The position numbers and the translations under genes were made by a program. This document shows positions 27,043-35,023 of a stretch of DNA of 35,023 nt, piece by piece (within the stretch, counting starts at the first letter, position 1; the number at the start of each line of letters is the position of its first letter). The notes beneath the pieces were generated by a model that was given only the letters and a program-made list of their open reading frames with translations, was not told the origin of the DNA and ran no database searches. This DNA is from Acidobacteriota bacterium (lineage in GTDB: Bacteria > Acidobacteriota > Terriglobia > Terriglobales > Acidobacteriaceae), in assembly GCA_021802085.1 (NCBI GenBank), contig JAKAAZ010000003.1, forward strand, positions 1-35,023, read 5' to 3'.

Positions 27043-28091
27043 CGGATCGCACATCACAGCGAAGTTCCCCTGGAGAGAGGGGAGCCATCGACACGCAAGG
27101 CCGGAAAATGCCGATCGATGGGTTGGCGGCCGTGTTGGACGCGATCCAGCAGCGGGAACGTTTTCTGTTGACGTCGCACTGCCGCCCGGATGGGGATGCG
27201 GTCGGTTCCCTGCTGGCCTTGTGGATGATATTGAAAGAGATGGGCAAGCGCGCGGACATGCAGCTCTGCGATCGCGTGCCGCTGATCTATTGCACTCTGC
27301 CCTGCGCCGAGCAGATCCGCCACGCAACCACCTTGGCGGAAGGATTGCAGCCCGATGCAGTAATCCTGCTCGAATGCGATAGCGTCGAGCGATCCCGCCT
27401 GCAGGGCGTGGAGGACGAATTTCTTATCAACATCGATCACCATACCAGCGGCAACCCATTCGCCCGCGTGAACTGGATCGATACGGACGCCAGCGCTGTC
27501 GCGGAGATGGTCTACCGACTGGCCTTGGCCGCCGAGGTACGCGTCACTCCGCCGATGGCAACCTGCCTCTACACTGCCCTGCTGAGCGATACCGGGTCAT
27601 TTTGTTATGAAGGCACATGCGCCGGCACGTTCGCGCTCGCCAAGGAACTGGTCGAGCTTGGCGCCAACCCGTCCCGCATTGCCGAGGATCTGTATTTCAG
27701 CAATCCCCTCTCCAAGATGCAATTGCTGGGCGCTGCGCTGACCACGCTGCGATGCGAAGGACGTGTCGCGTCCCTCTGGGTGGCACAGGATGACATGGCC
27801 CGTCTGGGCGCCAGCGAAGAAGATTGCCTGGGCATCGTCAACTACGCCATCGGAATTTCCGGCGTCGAGGTGGCTGTGTTTCTGCGCGAAATGCCGGACG
27901 GCCGCGTGCGCGTCAGTTTGCGCAGCAAGAGCAACGTCCGAGTGGCCCAGGTGGCCGAGCAGTTTGGCGGCGGCGGCCACGAGAACGCCAGCGGCTGCAC
28001 GCTTGATGGACCGCTGGATTCCGCGATGGAACGCGTGCTAGCCGAACTGCGACGTCATCTCGATCCGCACGCCGTTCCCGGCGTAGCGTGA
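27039..28091 (+). CDS. DHH/DHHA1 phosphoesterase (NrnA-like)
   Basis: LTSHCRPDGDAVGS, NIDHHTSGNPFARVNWIDTDASAVAEMVY, GGGHENASG; ATGA overlap with rbfA stop. Confidence 0.94.
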   Translation: MTDRTSQRSSPGERGAIDTQGRKMPIDGLAAVLDAIQQRERFLLTSHCRPDGDAVGSLLALWMILKEMGKRADMQLCDRVPLIYCTLPCAEQIRHATTLAEGLQPDAVILLECDSVERSRLQGVEDEFLINIDHHTSGNPFARVNWIDTDASAVAEMVYRLALAAEVRVTPPMATCLYTALLSDTGSFCYEGTCAGTFALAKELVELGANPSRIAEDLYFSNPLSKMQLLGAALTTLRCEGRVASLWVAQDDMARLGASEEDCLGIVNYAIGISGVEVAVFLREMPDGRVRVSLRSKSNVRVAQVAEQFGGGGHENASGCTLDGPLDSAMERVLAELRRHLDPHAVPGVA

Positions 28092-28159
28092 ACAGACCCG
28101 CCTGATTTGCGCAAGGTAAAATGTTTTCCTCTTCACTGGCCTGCATTGCCAAGGAGTCT

Positions 28160-30286
28160 ATGGACACGAAGAAGTTGGTTGCCGGCGCCGTGCTGCTACT
28201 GTGCGGAGTCGCCCTTGGAAATCCCCGCGCTCTTAAGACGGTGCAATCCGCGCCGGGCACAGCCGCCAGTCAAGGCGCAGACCGGAACTGGTCTGTGTAC
28301 GGAGGATCAGCCGCGGCGGATCATTTTTCCCGTCTAACGCAAATCAACCGAGGAAACGTATCGAAGCTGCACGAAGTGTGGCGCTATGACACCGGCGAAA
28401 AGGGCGGATTGGAAACATCTCCCATCATTGTCGACGGGGTCTTGTATGGATACACGCCAAACCAGGAAGTGATTGCGCTGGATGCAGCGAATGGGAAGCT
28501 GCTGTGGAAGTTTAATTCGGGCATGGTGGGCACGCAGCCGGATCGCGGGCTGGCGTACTGGGAAAGCGGCCGGGACAAACGGATCCTTGCCGGAGTCTTG
28601 AATTTTGTCTATGCGCTGGACGCGACCACCGGCCACGTGATTCCAAGCTTCGGCGACAACGGGCGAATCGATCTGCGGAAAGATCTGGGCCGCGAAGCAA
28701 AGCTGCAATCGATCGCGGTGACAAGTCCGGGAGTGATTTACAAAGATTTGATCGTCGTAGGCGACCGTGAACCGGAGACATTGCCCGCTCCGCCGGGCGA
28801 CATCCGGGCCTATGATGTGCGCACAGGAAAGCTACGCTGGAGCTTTCATACGATTCCGCATCCCGGAGAATTCGGCTATGACACATGGCCGAAGGATGCG
28901 TGGAAATCGAGCGGCGGCGCGAACAACTGGGCAGGAATGGCGGTCGATACGGCGCGCGGCATCGTGTATGTTCCCACGGGCTCGGCAGCGTCCGATTTTT
29001 ATGGCGCAGACCGGGTGGGCGACGATTTGTTCGCGAATTCTCTGATGGCGCTGGACGCGGAAACCGGCAAGCGAATCTGGAGTTTCCAGGGCGTCCGGCA
29101 CGATATCTGGGACAGAGATTTTCCGGCGGCGCCTGCGCTGCTGACGGTGAAACGCGATGGCCAGGAGATTCCAGCCGTTGCTCAAACGACCAAGCAGGGA
29201 TATGTGTATCTCTTCAATCGGGTCGACGGCAAGCCGCTGTTTCCGATTGCGTACCGCAAGTATCCGCCGAGCACGGTGCCGGGCGAAGTGGCGGCGAGCG
29301 AGCAGCCTCTACCGACCAAGCCGGCCCCGTATGCGCGGCAGATACTGACGGAAGACATGCTGACCCAGCGAACGCCGGCCGCGCATGCATGGGCGGTGGA
29401 ACGTTTTCGAACGTTCCGCAGCGATGGTCAATTTGTTCCCTTGAGCGTCGGGAAAAATACGGTCGTCTTTCCCGGTTTCGATGGAGGAGCCGAGTGGGGC
29501 GGCCCGGCGGTCGATCCACAAACCGGCATCATTTACGTCAATTCGAATGACATTGCGTGGACCGGGTCGCTCGCCAAGCATACGAAAGGTCGAGGCGGAC
29601 GCACAGTCTACCAGAGCCAATGCAGCGTCTGTCACGGAGAGAATCTGGCCGGTTCGCCGCCGCAATTTCCATCGCTGATCGGCATTGGCGGGCGGCTCAC
29701 GCGGGCACAGATCGCGGCGAAGATTTATCAGGGCGGGGGCAGAATGCCGGGCTTCCCAAATATCGAAGGCGATTCCCTGGAGAACCTGCTGGCGTACCTT
29801 GCAGGCGGGCGAGGCCATGCGATCGCGAATTCCGAAACTGAAACTCCCACGACGCCCTATGGATTCACCGGCTACAACAAGTTTCTGGACCCGCAGGGAT
29901 ATCCAGCGGTGGCGCCCCCCTGGGGCACGCTGAATGCAATCGACCTGAATACCGGAGAGTATGTGTGGAAGATTCCGTTCGGATATTATCCTGTGCTGGC
30001 AGCCGAAGGCCTGAAGAACACGGGCACAGAAAACTATGGCGGTCCGGTGGTCACCGCGGGAGGATTGCTCTTCATCGGAGCAACCAATTTCGATAAGCAG
30101 TTTCATGCTTATGACAAGGCAACCGGCAAGCTGCTGTGGCAGGCAACTTTGCCGTTTGCCGGCAATGCGACCCCGGCCACGTACGAAGCGCATGGGCGGC
30201 AATATGTGGTGATCGCCGCAGGCGGAGGAAGGGACCGCACCAGTCCGTCGGGCGGAGTCTACGTGGCGTTCAGTCTGCCGCAGTAG
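28160..30286 (+). CDS. PQQ-dependent dehydrogenase (glucose dehydrogenase-like) with internal c-type heme segment
   Basis: Start at RBS-preceded ATG (AAGGAGTCTATG); propeller motifs (ALDAETGKRIWSFQGVRHDIWDRDFPAAP), CSVCH heme motif at 29621-29635, and C-terminal GGPVVTAGGLLFIGATNFDKQFHAYDKATGKLLWQ. Confidence 0.93.
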   Translation: MDTKKLVAGAVLLLCGVALGNPRALKTVQSAPGTAASQGADRNWSVYGGSAAADHFSRLTQINRGNVSKLHEVWRYDTGEKGGLETSPIIVDGVLYGYTPNQEVIALDAANGKLLWKFNSGMVGTQPDRGLAYWESGRDKRILAGVLNFVYALDATTGHVIPSFGDNGRIDLRKDLGREAKLQSIAVTSPGVIYKDLIVVGDREPETLPAPPGDIRAYDVRTGKLRWSFHTIPHPGEFGYDTWPKDAWKSSGGANNWAGMAVDTARGIVYVPTGSAASDFYGADRVGDDLFANSLMALDAETGKRIWSFQGVRHDIWDRDFPAAPALLTVKRDGQEIPAVAQTTKQGYVYLFNRVDGKPLFPIAYRKYPPSTVPGEVAASEQPLPTKPAPYARQILTEDMLTQRTPAAHAWAVERFRTFRSDGQFVPLSVGKNTVVFPGFDGGAEWGGPAVDPQTGIIYVNSNDIAWTGSLAKHTKGRGGRTVYQSQCSVCHGENLAGSPPQFPSLIGIGGRLTRAQIAAKIYQGGGRMPGFPNIEGDSLENLLAYLAGGRGHAIANSETETPTTPYGFTGYNKFLDPQGYPAVAPPWGTLNAIDLNTGEYVWKIPFGYYPVLAAEGLKNTGTENYGGPVVTAGGLLFIGATNFDKQFHAYDKATGKLLWQATLPFAGNATPATYEAHGRQYVVIAAGGGRDRTSPSGGVYVAFSLPQ

Positions 30287-30310
30287 TTGCCAATGCGGGA
30301 AACATGCCAG

Positions 30311-31177
30311 CTACACGTCACACAGGTTGACCGCCTGCAATAGCCCGGCATAGGGATCCCCGGCGGGAACAAACTCGTGCGCCACGTAGCCTTGAAAATT
30401 GGCCGCGAGGATTCCGCGCATCACTCCATCCCACTGCACCTCCTGCTGGTCATTGAGTTCGTGGCGTCCGGGAACGCCGCCGGTATGGAAGTGGCCGAGC
30501 CACTGAATGTTCGCCTGGATGGTCCGGATCAGATCGCCTTCCATGATCTGCATATGGTAGATGTCGTAGAGCAGCCTGACGCGGGGTGAATTGACGGCCT
30601 GCATCACTTCCACTCCCCAGGCGGTATGGTCGCACATGTAGTCTTTGTGATTGACCTTGCTGTTCAGCAGCTCCATGCAGATGGTGACGCCATGATCCTC
30701 GGCAATTTTTTTAACGCGGTTTAAGCCCAGGATGGTATTGCGCGCCCCCTCTTCATCGGAAAGTCCGGCGCGATTGCCGGAGAACGTGATGACATTCGGC
30801 ACGCCCGCCTTGGCTGCTAAAGGTATATTGCGGCGAAAACCCGCTTCAATCTCGGCATGATTTTCGACCCGGTTCAGTCCATGGGCAATCACGCCGCCGC
30901 CGGCCTGACCCATGGTACAGATGAGTCCATAGCGATGCGGCACTTCATACTGCTCAGGCGGCAGCAGATCGACACCTTTGAGGCCAATGTGCGCCGAATA
31001 TGCGCAGAGGTCGTCCAGGCTGATCTTGCTATAACACCACCGGCAAACCGATTGGTGAATACGGTCGTTCCGTTGCATGGGAGCGGCGCTGTCCGGCCAT
31101 GCGAACTGCGTGCTGGAGACCAGCGCGGCGCCCGCCAATGCGCCGTGCAACATCCTGCGTCTTGAAATGGGTGTCAT
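30311..31177 (-). CDS. Hydroxypyruvate isomerase-like TIM-barrel protein with Tat signal
   Basis: SRRRMLHGALAGAAL twin-Arg signal; VTICMELLNSKVNHKDYMCDH, LLYDIYHMQIMEGDLIRTIQ, HFHTGGVPGRHELND. Only the 3' part of ORF 30311..32521 is real. Confidence 0.92.
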   Translation of the reverse strand: MTPISRRRMLHGALAGAALVSSTQFAWPDSAAPMQRNDRIHQSVCRWCYSKISLDDLCAYSAHIGLKGVDLLPPEQYEVPHRYGLICTMGQAGGGVIAHGLNRVENHAEIEAGFRRNIPLAAKAGVPNVITFSGNRAGLSDEEGARNTILGLNRVKKIAEDHGVTICMELLNSKVNHKDYMCDHTAWGVEVMQAVNSPRVRLLYDIYHMQIMEGDLIRTIQANIQWLGHFHTGGVPGRHELNDQQEVQWDGVMRGILAANFQGYVAHEFVPAGDPYAGLLQAVNLCDV

Positions 31178-31351
31178 CGGCAATGGCCTCCAGTCTAGAA
31201 AGAAATTTGAAATCGGTCTATATGCGAAATTCTTCTCCTGCGACAACGATCGATCGGACTGGTCTGATTCCCTTCGTTTTTGTTGACCGGTTTGATAGGC
31301 TAAGTAGGGCCTTTGCATGGATTCCGATGCGAAGCCGAGCGCCTGGAAAAA

Positions 31352-33085
31352 GTGACCGCAAACAGAAGCGACAATTGGAAGCAATATCTGCCGGGTGGAA
31401 GCTTCTGGCAGAAGCTCACCGCCGCCGGGGTGGTTGAGTTTGCCGTGTTGATTGGCTTCACGACGTTCTTTCTCGGTTACGGCCTGGTCCCCTACATGGG
31501 AGGCTCCGTCCTCGGCCTGGTCGGAACAGACGAACCGCGCTATGCCCAAATCGCCCGGGAAATGCTGGCGCGCCACGACTTTATTACTCCAGTGCTGTAC
31601 GGCAAACCCTGGCTGGAAAAGCCCGCCCTCTACTATTGGCGAGCGATGTTTTCTTTTAAAGACTTTGGCGTACACGGCTGGTCGGCCCGCCTGCCTTCCG
31701 CCGAGTTTGCATTTATTCTGATCATCCTTATCTACCTGCACATGCGCCGTTTTCGGCCGGGCGGTCAGCTCGATGCCGCGCTGATTACAGCATCGTGCGC
31801 GGCCATTATTGGATTCGCGCGCGGCGCTTCGACCGACATGCAACTGGCCGCGCCATTCTGCATCGGCATGCTGGGCTGGTACGCCTGGTATGAAACGGAC
31901 AAGAAGTTCTGGCTCTTCGATCTGTATTTTTTCGGGGGCGCAGCCACGCTCGCCAAGGGCCCTGTCGCGCCCTTCATGACCTTCTGCATCATTTTTTTGT
32001 TCGCGGCGTTGCGCAAGGAATGGTCCCTGCTGCGCCGCACCATCTGGTGGCCGGGAATTGTCCTCTATCTCGCCATGGTGCTGCCATGGTTCATTGCGGT
32101 CCAGCATCGAAACCCGGAATTTCTGCGGGTATTTTTTCTGCAACATAATCTGGAACGCTTCGCCACCGACCGCTTCCGGCATGAGCAAGCCATCTGGTAC
32201 TACGTTGTTGTGATGGCGCTGGCGCTGATGCCGTGGCTCGTCCTGGCGGCGAGGGCGCTGTGGGACGCGGTGCAGAATTCCATCGATGAATGGAAGGTCC
32301 GCCGCAATCCGGACCGATATGTCGGCAATCCACGGGCGGGCGATGCATTTCCTGAATTTCTTGTCCTGTGGGCCTTGTTTCCTGTCGTCTTTTTCAGTTT
32401 TTCGCAGTCGAAGTTGCCTGGATACATTCTTCCCGCGGTTCCTCCCATTACCATTCTGTGCGGCGATTATCTGAATCGAATTCGAAAACGGGAACTGGAC
32501 GTGCCCATGCTGACGCTGCATGCCATTGTCGTCGGCATTCTAGTGGCTACAGCGTTGATGCTTCCGCTGATTCTGGTCCATCCGCATCAAATGCTCCCGT
32601 TGCAGGTGATTGCGGCGGCCATCATGGAGGGCGCGGCCGTTGCCGTTGCCGTGTTGGTGGTGGTGATGCGGTTTGGCATGGCGCGCCTGCGGATTGCGAC
32701 GCTGGTCCCGGTGGCGCTGATTCTTATCTTTATGCTGGGCACGCGTAACGGCATCCTGCTGGACCAGAGATACTCGGCCCGCACGCTGGCGCACGAACTG
32801 GTCGCCATCCCGGACGCGCCTCGCGCGGTTGCCGTGTTCCAGGCCCGCCGCGATGTCCAATATGGCCTGGCATTCTATCTGGACGAGCGTGTTTCCAACT
32901 ACCAGGAATCCGGGGTGCCGGCGCAGGCGCACTTGCTGGTGGTACAACATTACTCCAATCGGCAGGAAGAGCGGCAATCGCAGGCCGACCTGAAAAAGGT
33001 GCTGGCGGGACGGGAGTATGAACCCCTGTTTTTTTACCGGCCTCAGAGTCTGACTATCTATCGCGTTGGTCCTGAGGCGCAGTAA
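31352..33085 (+). CDS. GT39/ArnT-like membrane glycosyltransferase
   Basis: GTDEPRYAQIAREMLARHDFITPVLYGKPWLEKPALYYW, many TM segments. Start uncertain (TTG 31313 or GTG 31352). Confidence 0.9.
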   Translation: MTANRSDNWKQYLPGGSFWQKLTAAGVVEFAVLIGFTTFFLGYGLVPYMGGSVLGLVGTDEPRYAQIAREMLARHDFITPVLYGKPWLEKPALYYWRAMFSFKDFGVHGWSARLPSAEFAFILIILIYLHMRRFRPGGQLDAALITASCAAIIGFARGASTDMQLAAPFCIGMLGWYAWYETDKKFWLFDLYFFGGAATLAKGPVAPFMTFCIIFLFAALRKEWSLLRRTIWWPGIVLYLAMVLPWFIAVQHRNPEFLRVFFLQHNLERFATDRFRHEQAIWYYVVVMALALMPWLVLAARALWDAVQNSIDEWKVRRNPDRYVGNPRAGDAFPEFLVLWALFPVVFFSFSQSKLPGYILPAVPPITILCGDYLNRIRKRELDVPMLTLHAIVVGILVATALMLPLILVHPHQMLPLQVIAAAIMEGAAVAVAVLVVVMRFGMARLRIATLVPVALILIFMLGTRNGILLDQRYSARTLAHELVAIPDAPRAVAVFQARRDVQYGLAFYLDERVSNYQESGVPAQAHLLVVQHYSNRQEERQSQADLKKVLAGREYEPLFFYRPQSLTIYRVGPEAQ

Positions 33086-33283
33086 TTTCGCAGGATTTCC
33101 GTGCCGCCTGAATTTTCCCAGATTGATGCCAATTGATGTACGCTCAGCAGAACACGTTCTATTTCTGAATTTCCAGCTTTTCGATCTTGCCAGCGATGCC
33201 GTACACTCGCGCAATACGGTTGCTGCATGCGACCGTTCGCTCGAGGGGGGACCTGCCCCACCAGACTCGCAGTAATCTCGACC

Positions 33284-34285
33284 ATGACTTCGGCGCTTCA
33301 ACTCGAATTTCTCGATCTGCGTCATTTTTCCGCCCAGCATCTGCATCCGCTGCTGGAGGAGGAAAGTGCGCTGTGGAGCCAGCGTCTGCACTGGGACTAT
33401 CGCAACTCCGCCAGCCTGGTGCTGCAATACGTTGAATCCCATTTATTAAGCGGTTACGCCGCGCTGGACCAGGGCCGGGTCTGCGGCTACATCTTCTGCA
33501 TTTACGAAAACAACAAGGCCGTGATTGGAGACGTATTCGCTTCGCGCCGGGGAGTGGACGAATCCGCCGCGGTAGCGATTGAGCTGCAACTGATCGATCG
33601 GCTGTTGGAGACCCTGCAGCACACGCCCAATCTAAGCCGCGTCGAATCGCAACTGCTGCTGCATTCGCACGACCTGCATCGCGGGCCCTTCGAACAGGCC
33701 GGCTTTCACCTGTATCCGCGGCTTTTTATGGAACTGGATCTGCGCCCGCCAGAACTTCCTCAGACTTCTTCGGCTGCGCGCCCCCTGGCGACGGAAGGGC
33801 CGGGCGGCGGGCACTATCGCCCGTGGAGTTCTTCCGACTTCGACCTGTCGCCCCAGGTAATTACCTCCGCATACGCTGGACACATCGACAGCGAAATCAA
33901 CGATCAATATTTGTCCCAGGGCGGAGCACAGCGTTTTCTGCATAACATTGTGCGTTTCCCAGGGTGCGGAATTTTCGAGGAACAGGCCTCCTGGGTGCTG
34001 GCCGCGCCGAACAACGAAACATTGTTTGGCCTGTTGCTCTGCTCCCGAGTCAGCGCGGGTGTCGGTCATGTCACGCAGGTATGCGTTCCACCGGAATTTC
34101 AGCGGCGGGGAGTTGGAGAAAACCTGCTGCAGCATTGCGCGGCCTCTCTTCGGGCAGGCGAATGCCACGCGGTCACGCTGACCGTAACGGAGCAAAACGC
34201 AAGCGCAGTCAGGCTCTATCGACGGCTTGGGTACCGTGTACAGCACAGCTTCGACGCCATGCTGTGGGAGAAGCGCCCAGGCTGA
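33284..34285 (+). CDS. GNAT family N-acetyltransferase, probably two GNAT-like domains
   Basis: C-terminal VTQVCVPPEFQRRGVGENLLQHCAASL...VTLTVTEQNASAVRLYRRLGYRV; the N-terminal half has a weaker GNAT-like pattern. Confidence 0.88.
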   Translation: MTSALQLEFLDLRHFSAQHLHPLLEEESALWSQRLHWDYRNSASLVLQYVESHLLSGYAALDQGRVCGYIFCIYENNKAVIGDVFASRRGVDESAAVAIELQLIDRLLETLQHTPNLSRVESQLLLHSHDLHRGPFEQAGFHLYPRLFMELDLRPPELPQTSSAARPLATEGPGGGHYRPWSSSDFDLSPQVITSAYAGHIDSEINDQYLSQGGAQRFLHNIVRFPGCGIFEEQASWVLAAPNNETLFGLLLCSRVSAGVGHVTQVCVPPEFQRRGVGENLLQHCAASLRAGECHAVTLTVTEQNASAVRLYRRLGYRVQHSFDAMLWEKRPG

Positions 34286-34350
34286 TGGGGCGCGGCGGCG
34301 CAGGATTTTCCGATGACGGCGTTGCCATCAGGGATGGCGTTCGCGATGCT

Positions 34351-34530
34351 TCAGTGTTTGATGAGCCACATGACCCAACTGGCTGCAATCGTTCCCAGCA
34401 CAAACAGGGAAAAGCAGTACACGCCGTAGCGGACCATGGCGCGCGTCTCCGAGCGTTGCGTAATGCCGAAAACAACGGAGGCGAACAGAGCGAACAGCAG
34501 CACCGCGGTGAAGTGCGAGGGAGTGTACAT
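34351..34530 (-). CDS. 59-aa two-TM hypothetical membrane protein
   Basis: MYTPSHFTAVLLFALFASVVFGITQRSETRAMVRYGVYCFSLFVLGTIAASWVMWLIKH; start codon overlaps the stop of the upstream gene (TAATG). Confidence 0.7.
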   Translation of the reverse strand: MYTPSHFTAVLLFALFASVVFGITQRSETRAMVRYGVYCFSLFVLGTIAASWVMWLIKH

Positions 34531-34955
34531 TAGCGTTTCCTCCCCAGGCGAAGGCTGTGCGCATCCACGGCGGAAATGAAGTTGAGCAGTCCGGCCACCA
34601 CGATGAACTTGGTGCCGTAGTCGGCGGTGACGACCTGCACAACAGTGTGTCCCCAGCCAAATACGGCGGACAGGATATACAGTCCCCCATTGCCTAGGTC
34701 GCCGACAAATCCCAGCATATCCAGCACGTCGCCGGTGTTGGGAGCGTAGACCATGCCTTGCATGGCGAGGCCCAAAGCAAACATGCAGGTGATCGAGATA
34801 AAGAGCAGAACCGCGCGAATCCAGCGGCCCTGCATCCAGTGGCCGAATCCGGGCACCAGCCACCCGGCCAGCAGGATGACTCCGGCTGAGAACTGTTTCG
34901 GGCCGGTCTTGGACTGCGCGGCGCTTTCCTTCATGTTGGCTTTGGTCGTAGACAT
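34530..34955 (-). CDS. DUF6677-like membrane protein
   Basis: GWLVPGFGHWMQGRWIRAVLLFISI, GLAMQGMVYAPNTGDVL; likely start MSTTKANMKES at 34955. Confidence 0.75.
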   Translation of the reverse strand: MSTTKANMKESAAQSKTGPKQFSAGVILLAGWLVPGFGHWMQGRWIRAVLLFISITCMFALGLAMQGMVYAPNTGDVLDMLGFVGDLGNGGLYILSAVFGWGHTVVQVVTADYGTKFIVVAGLLNFISAVDAHSLRLGRKR

Positions 34956-35023
34956 CTCCAACGAATATACCAGTTTACTGCTGTGCATTTGTCCGTCCGC
35001 CGATCGCAATTGGAACAGGCTAG

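Noticed and set aside
26068-27327. 419-aa minus-strand ORF across DUF503, rbfA and nrnA
   Set aside because: Antisense to three strongly supported genes, with no family signature.
31178-32521. Long open extension of the minus-strand ORF 30311..32521 (736 aa)
   Set aside because: It is antisense to the well-supported GT39-like gene, has low-complexity His/Arg/Gln-rich composition, and a Tat signal start at 31177 marks the real gene.
1-35023. CRISPR arrays, tRNA/rRNA genes, prophage or defence islands
   Set aside because: No regularly spaced direct repeats, no tRNA/rRNA-like sequence recognised by eye, and no phage or defence protein families. tRNAscan-SE and DefenseFinder would confirm.

Overview
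This 35 kb window looks like ordinary chromosome from a GC-rich bacterium. Gene content and protein style suggest Acidobacteria, but that assignment is inference. Recognisable genes, in order: the 5' end of an IS1595/ISXO2-like transposase at the left edge (-); leuS (-); an MHYT-GGDEF-EAL c-di-GMP protein (+); nfo and an aldo/keto reductase (-); tig-clpP-clpX (-); a lipoprotein aldose 1-epimerase (-); a family 5 uracil-DNA glycosylase (+); an outer-membrane-like protein and a small membrane protein (-); a phospholipase C/acid phosphatase-family phosphoesterase (-); glucose-6-phosphate isomerase (-); DUF2784 (-); a DinB-like protein (+); a GT2 glycosyltransferase (-); sppA-HU-ylxP(DUF503)-rbfA-nrnA(DHH) (+); a PQQ dehydrogenase with an internal cytochrome c segment (+); a Tat-exported hydroxypyruvate isomerase-like TIM barrel (-); a GT39-like transferase (+); a GNAT protein (+); and a coupled pair of small membrane proteins (-). 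I found no CRISPR array, rRNA, tRNA, defence island or clearly novel multi-gene system. The items most worth a second look are: (i) a headless fragment, still in frame, of a second family 5 UDG about 1.6 kb downstream of the intact gene; (ii) a dispersed hairpin repeat with a shared frame but different stem apices; (iii) a perfect 22-bp palindrome next to a second hairpin; (iv) a His-rich N-terminal extension on trigger factor; (v) a cytochrome c segment inside the PQQ propeller; (vi) an IS end that may have truncated a neighbouring gene.
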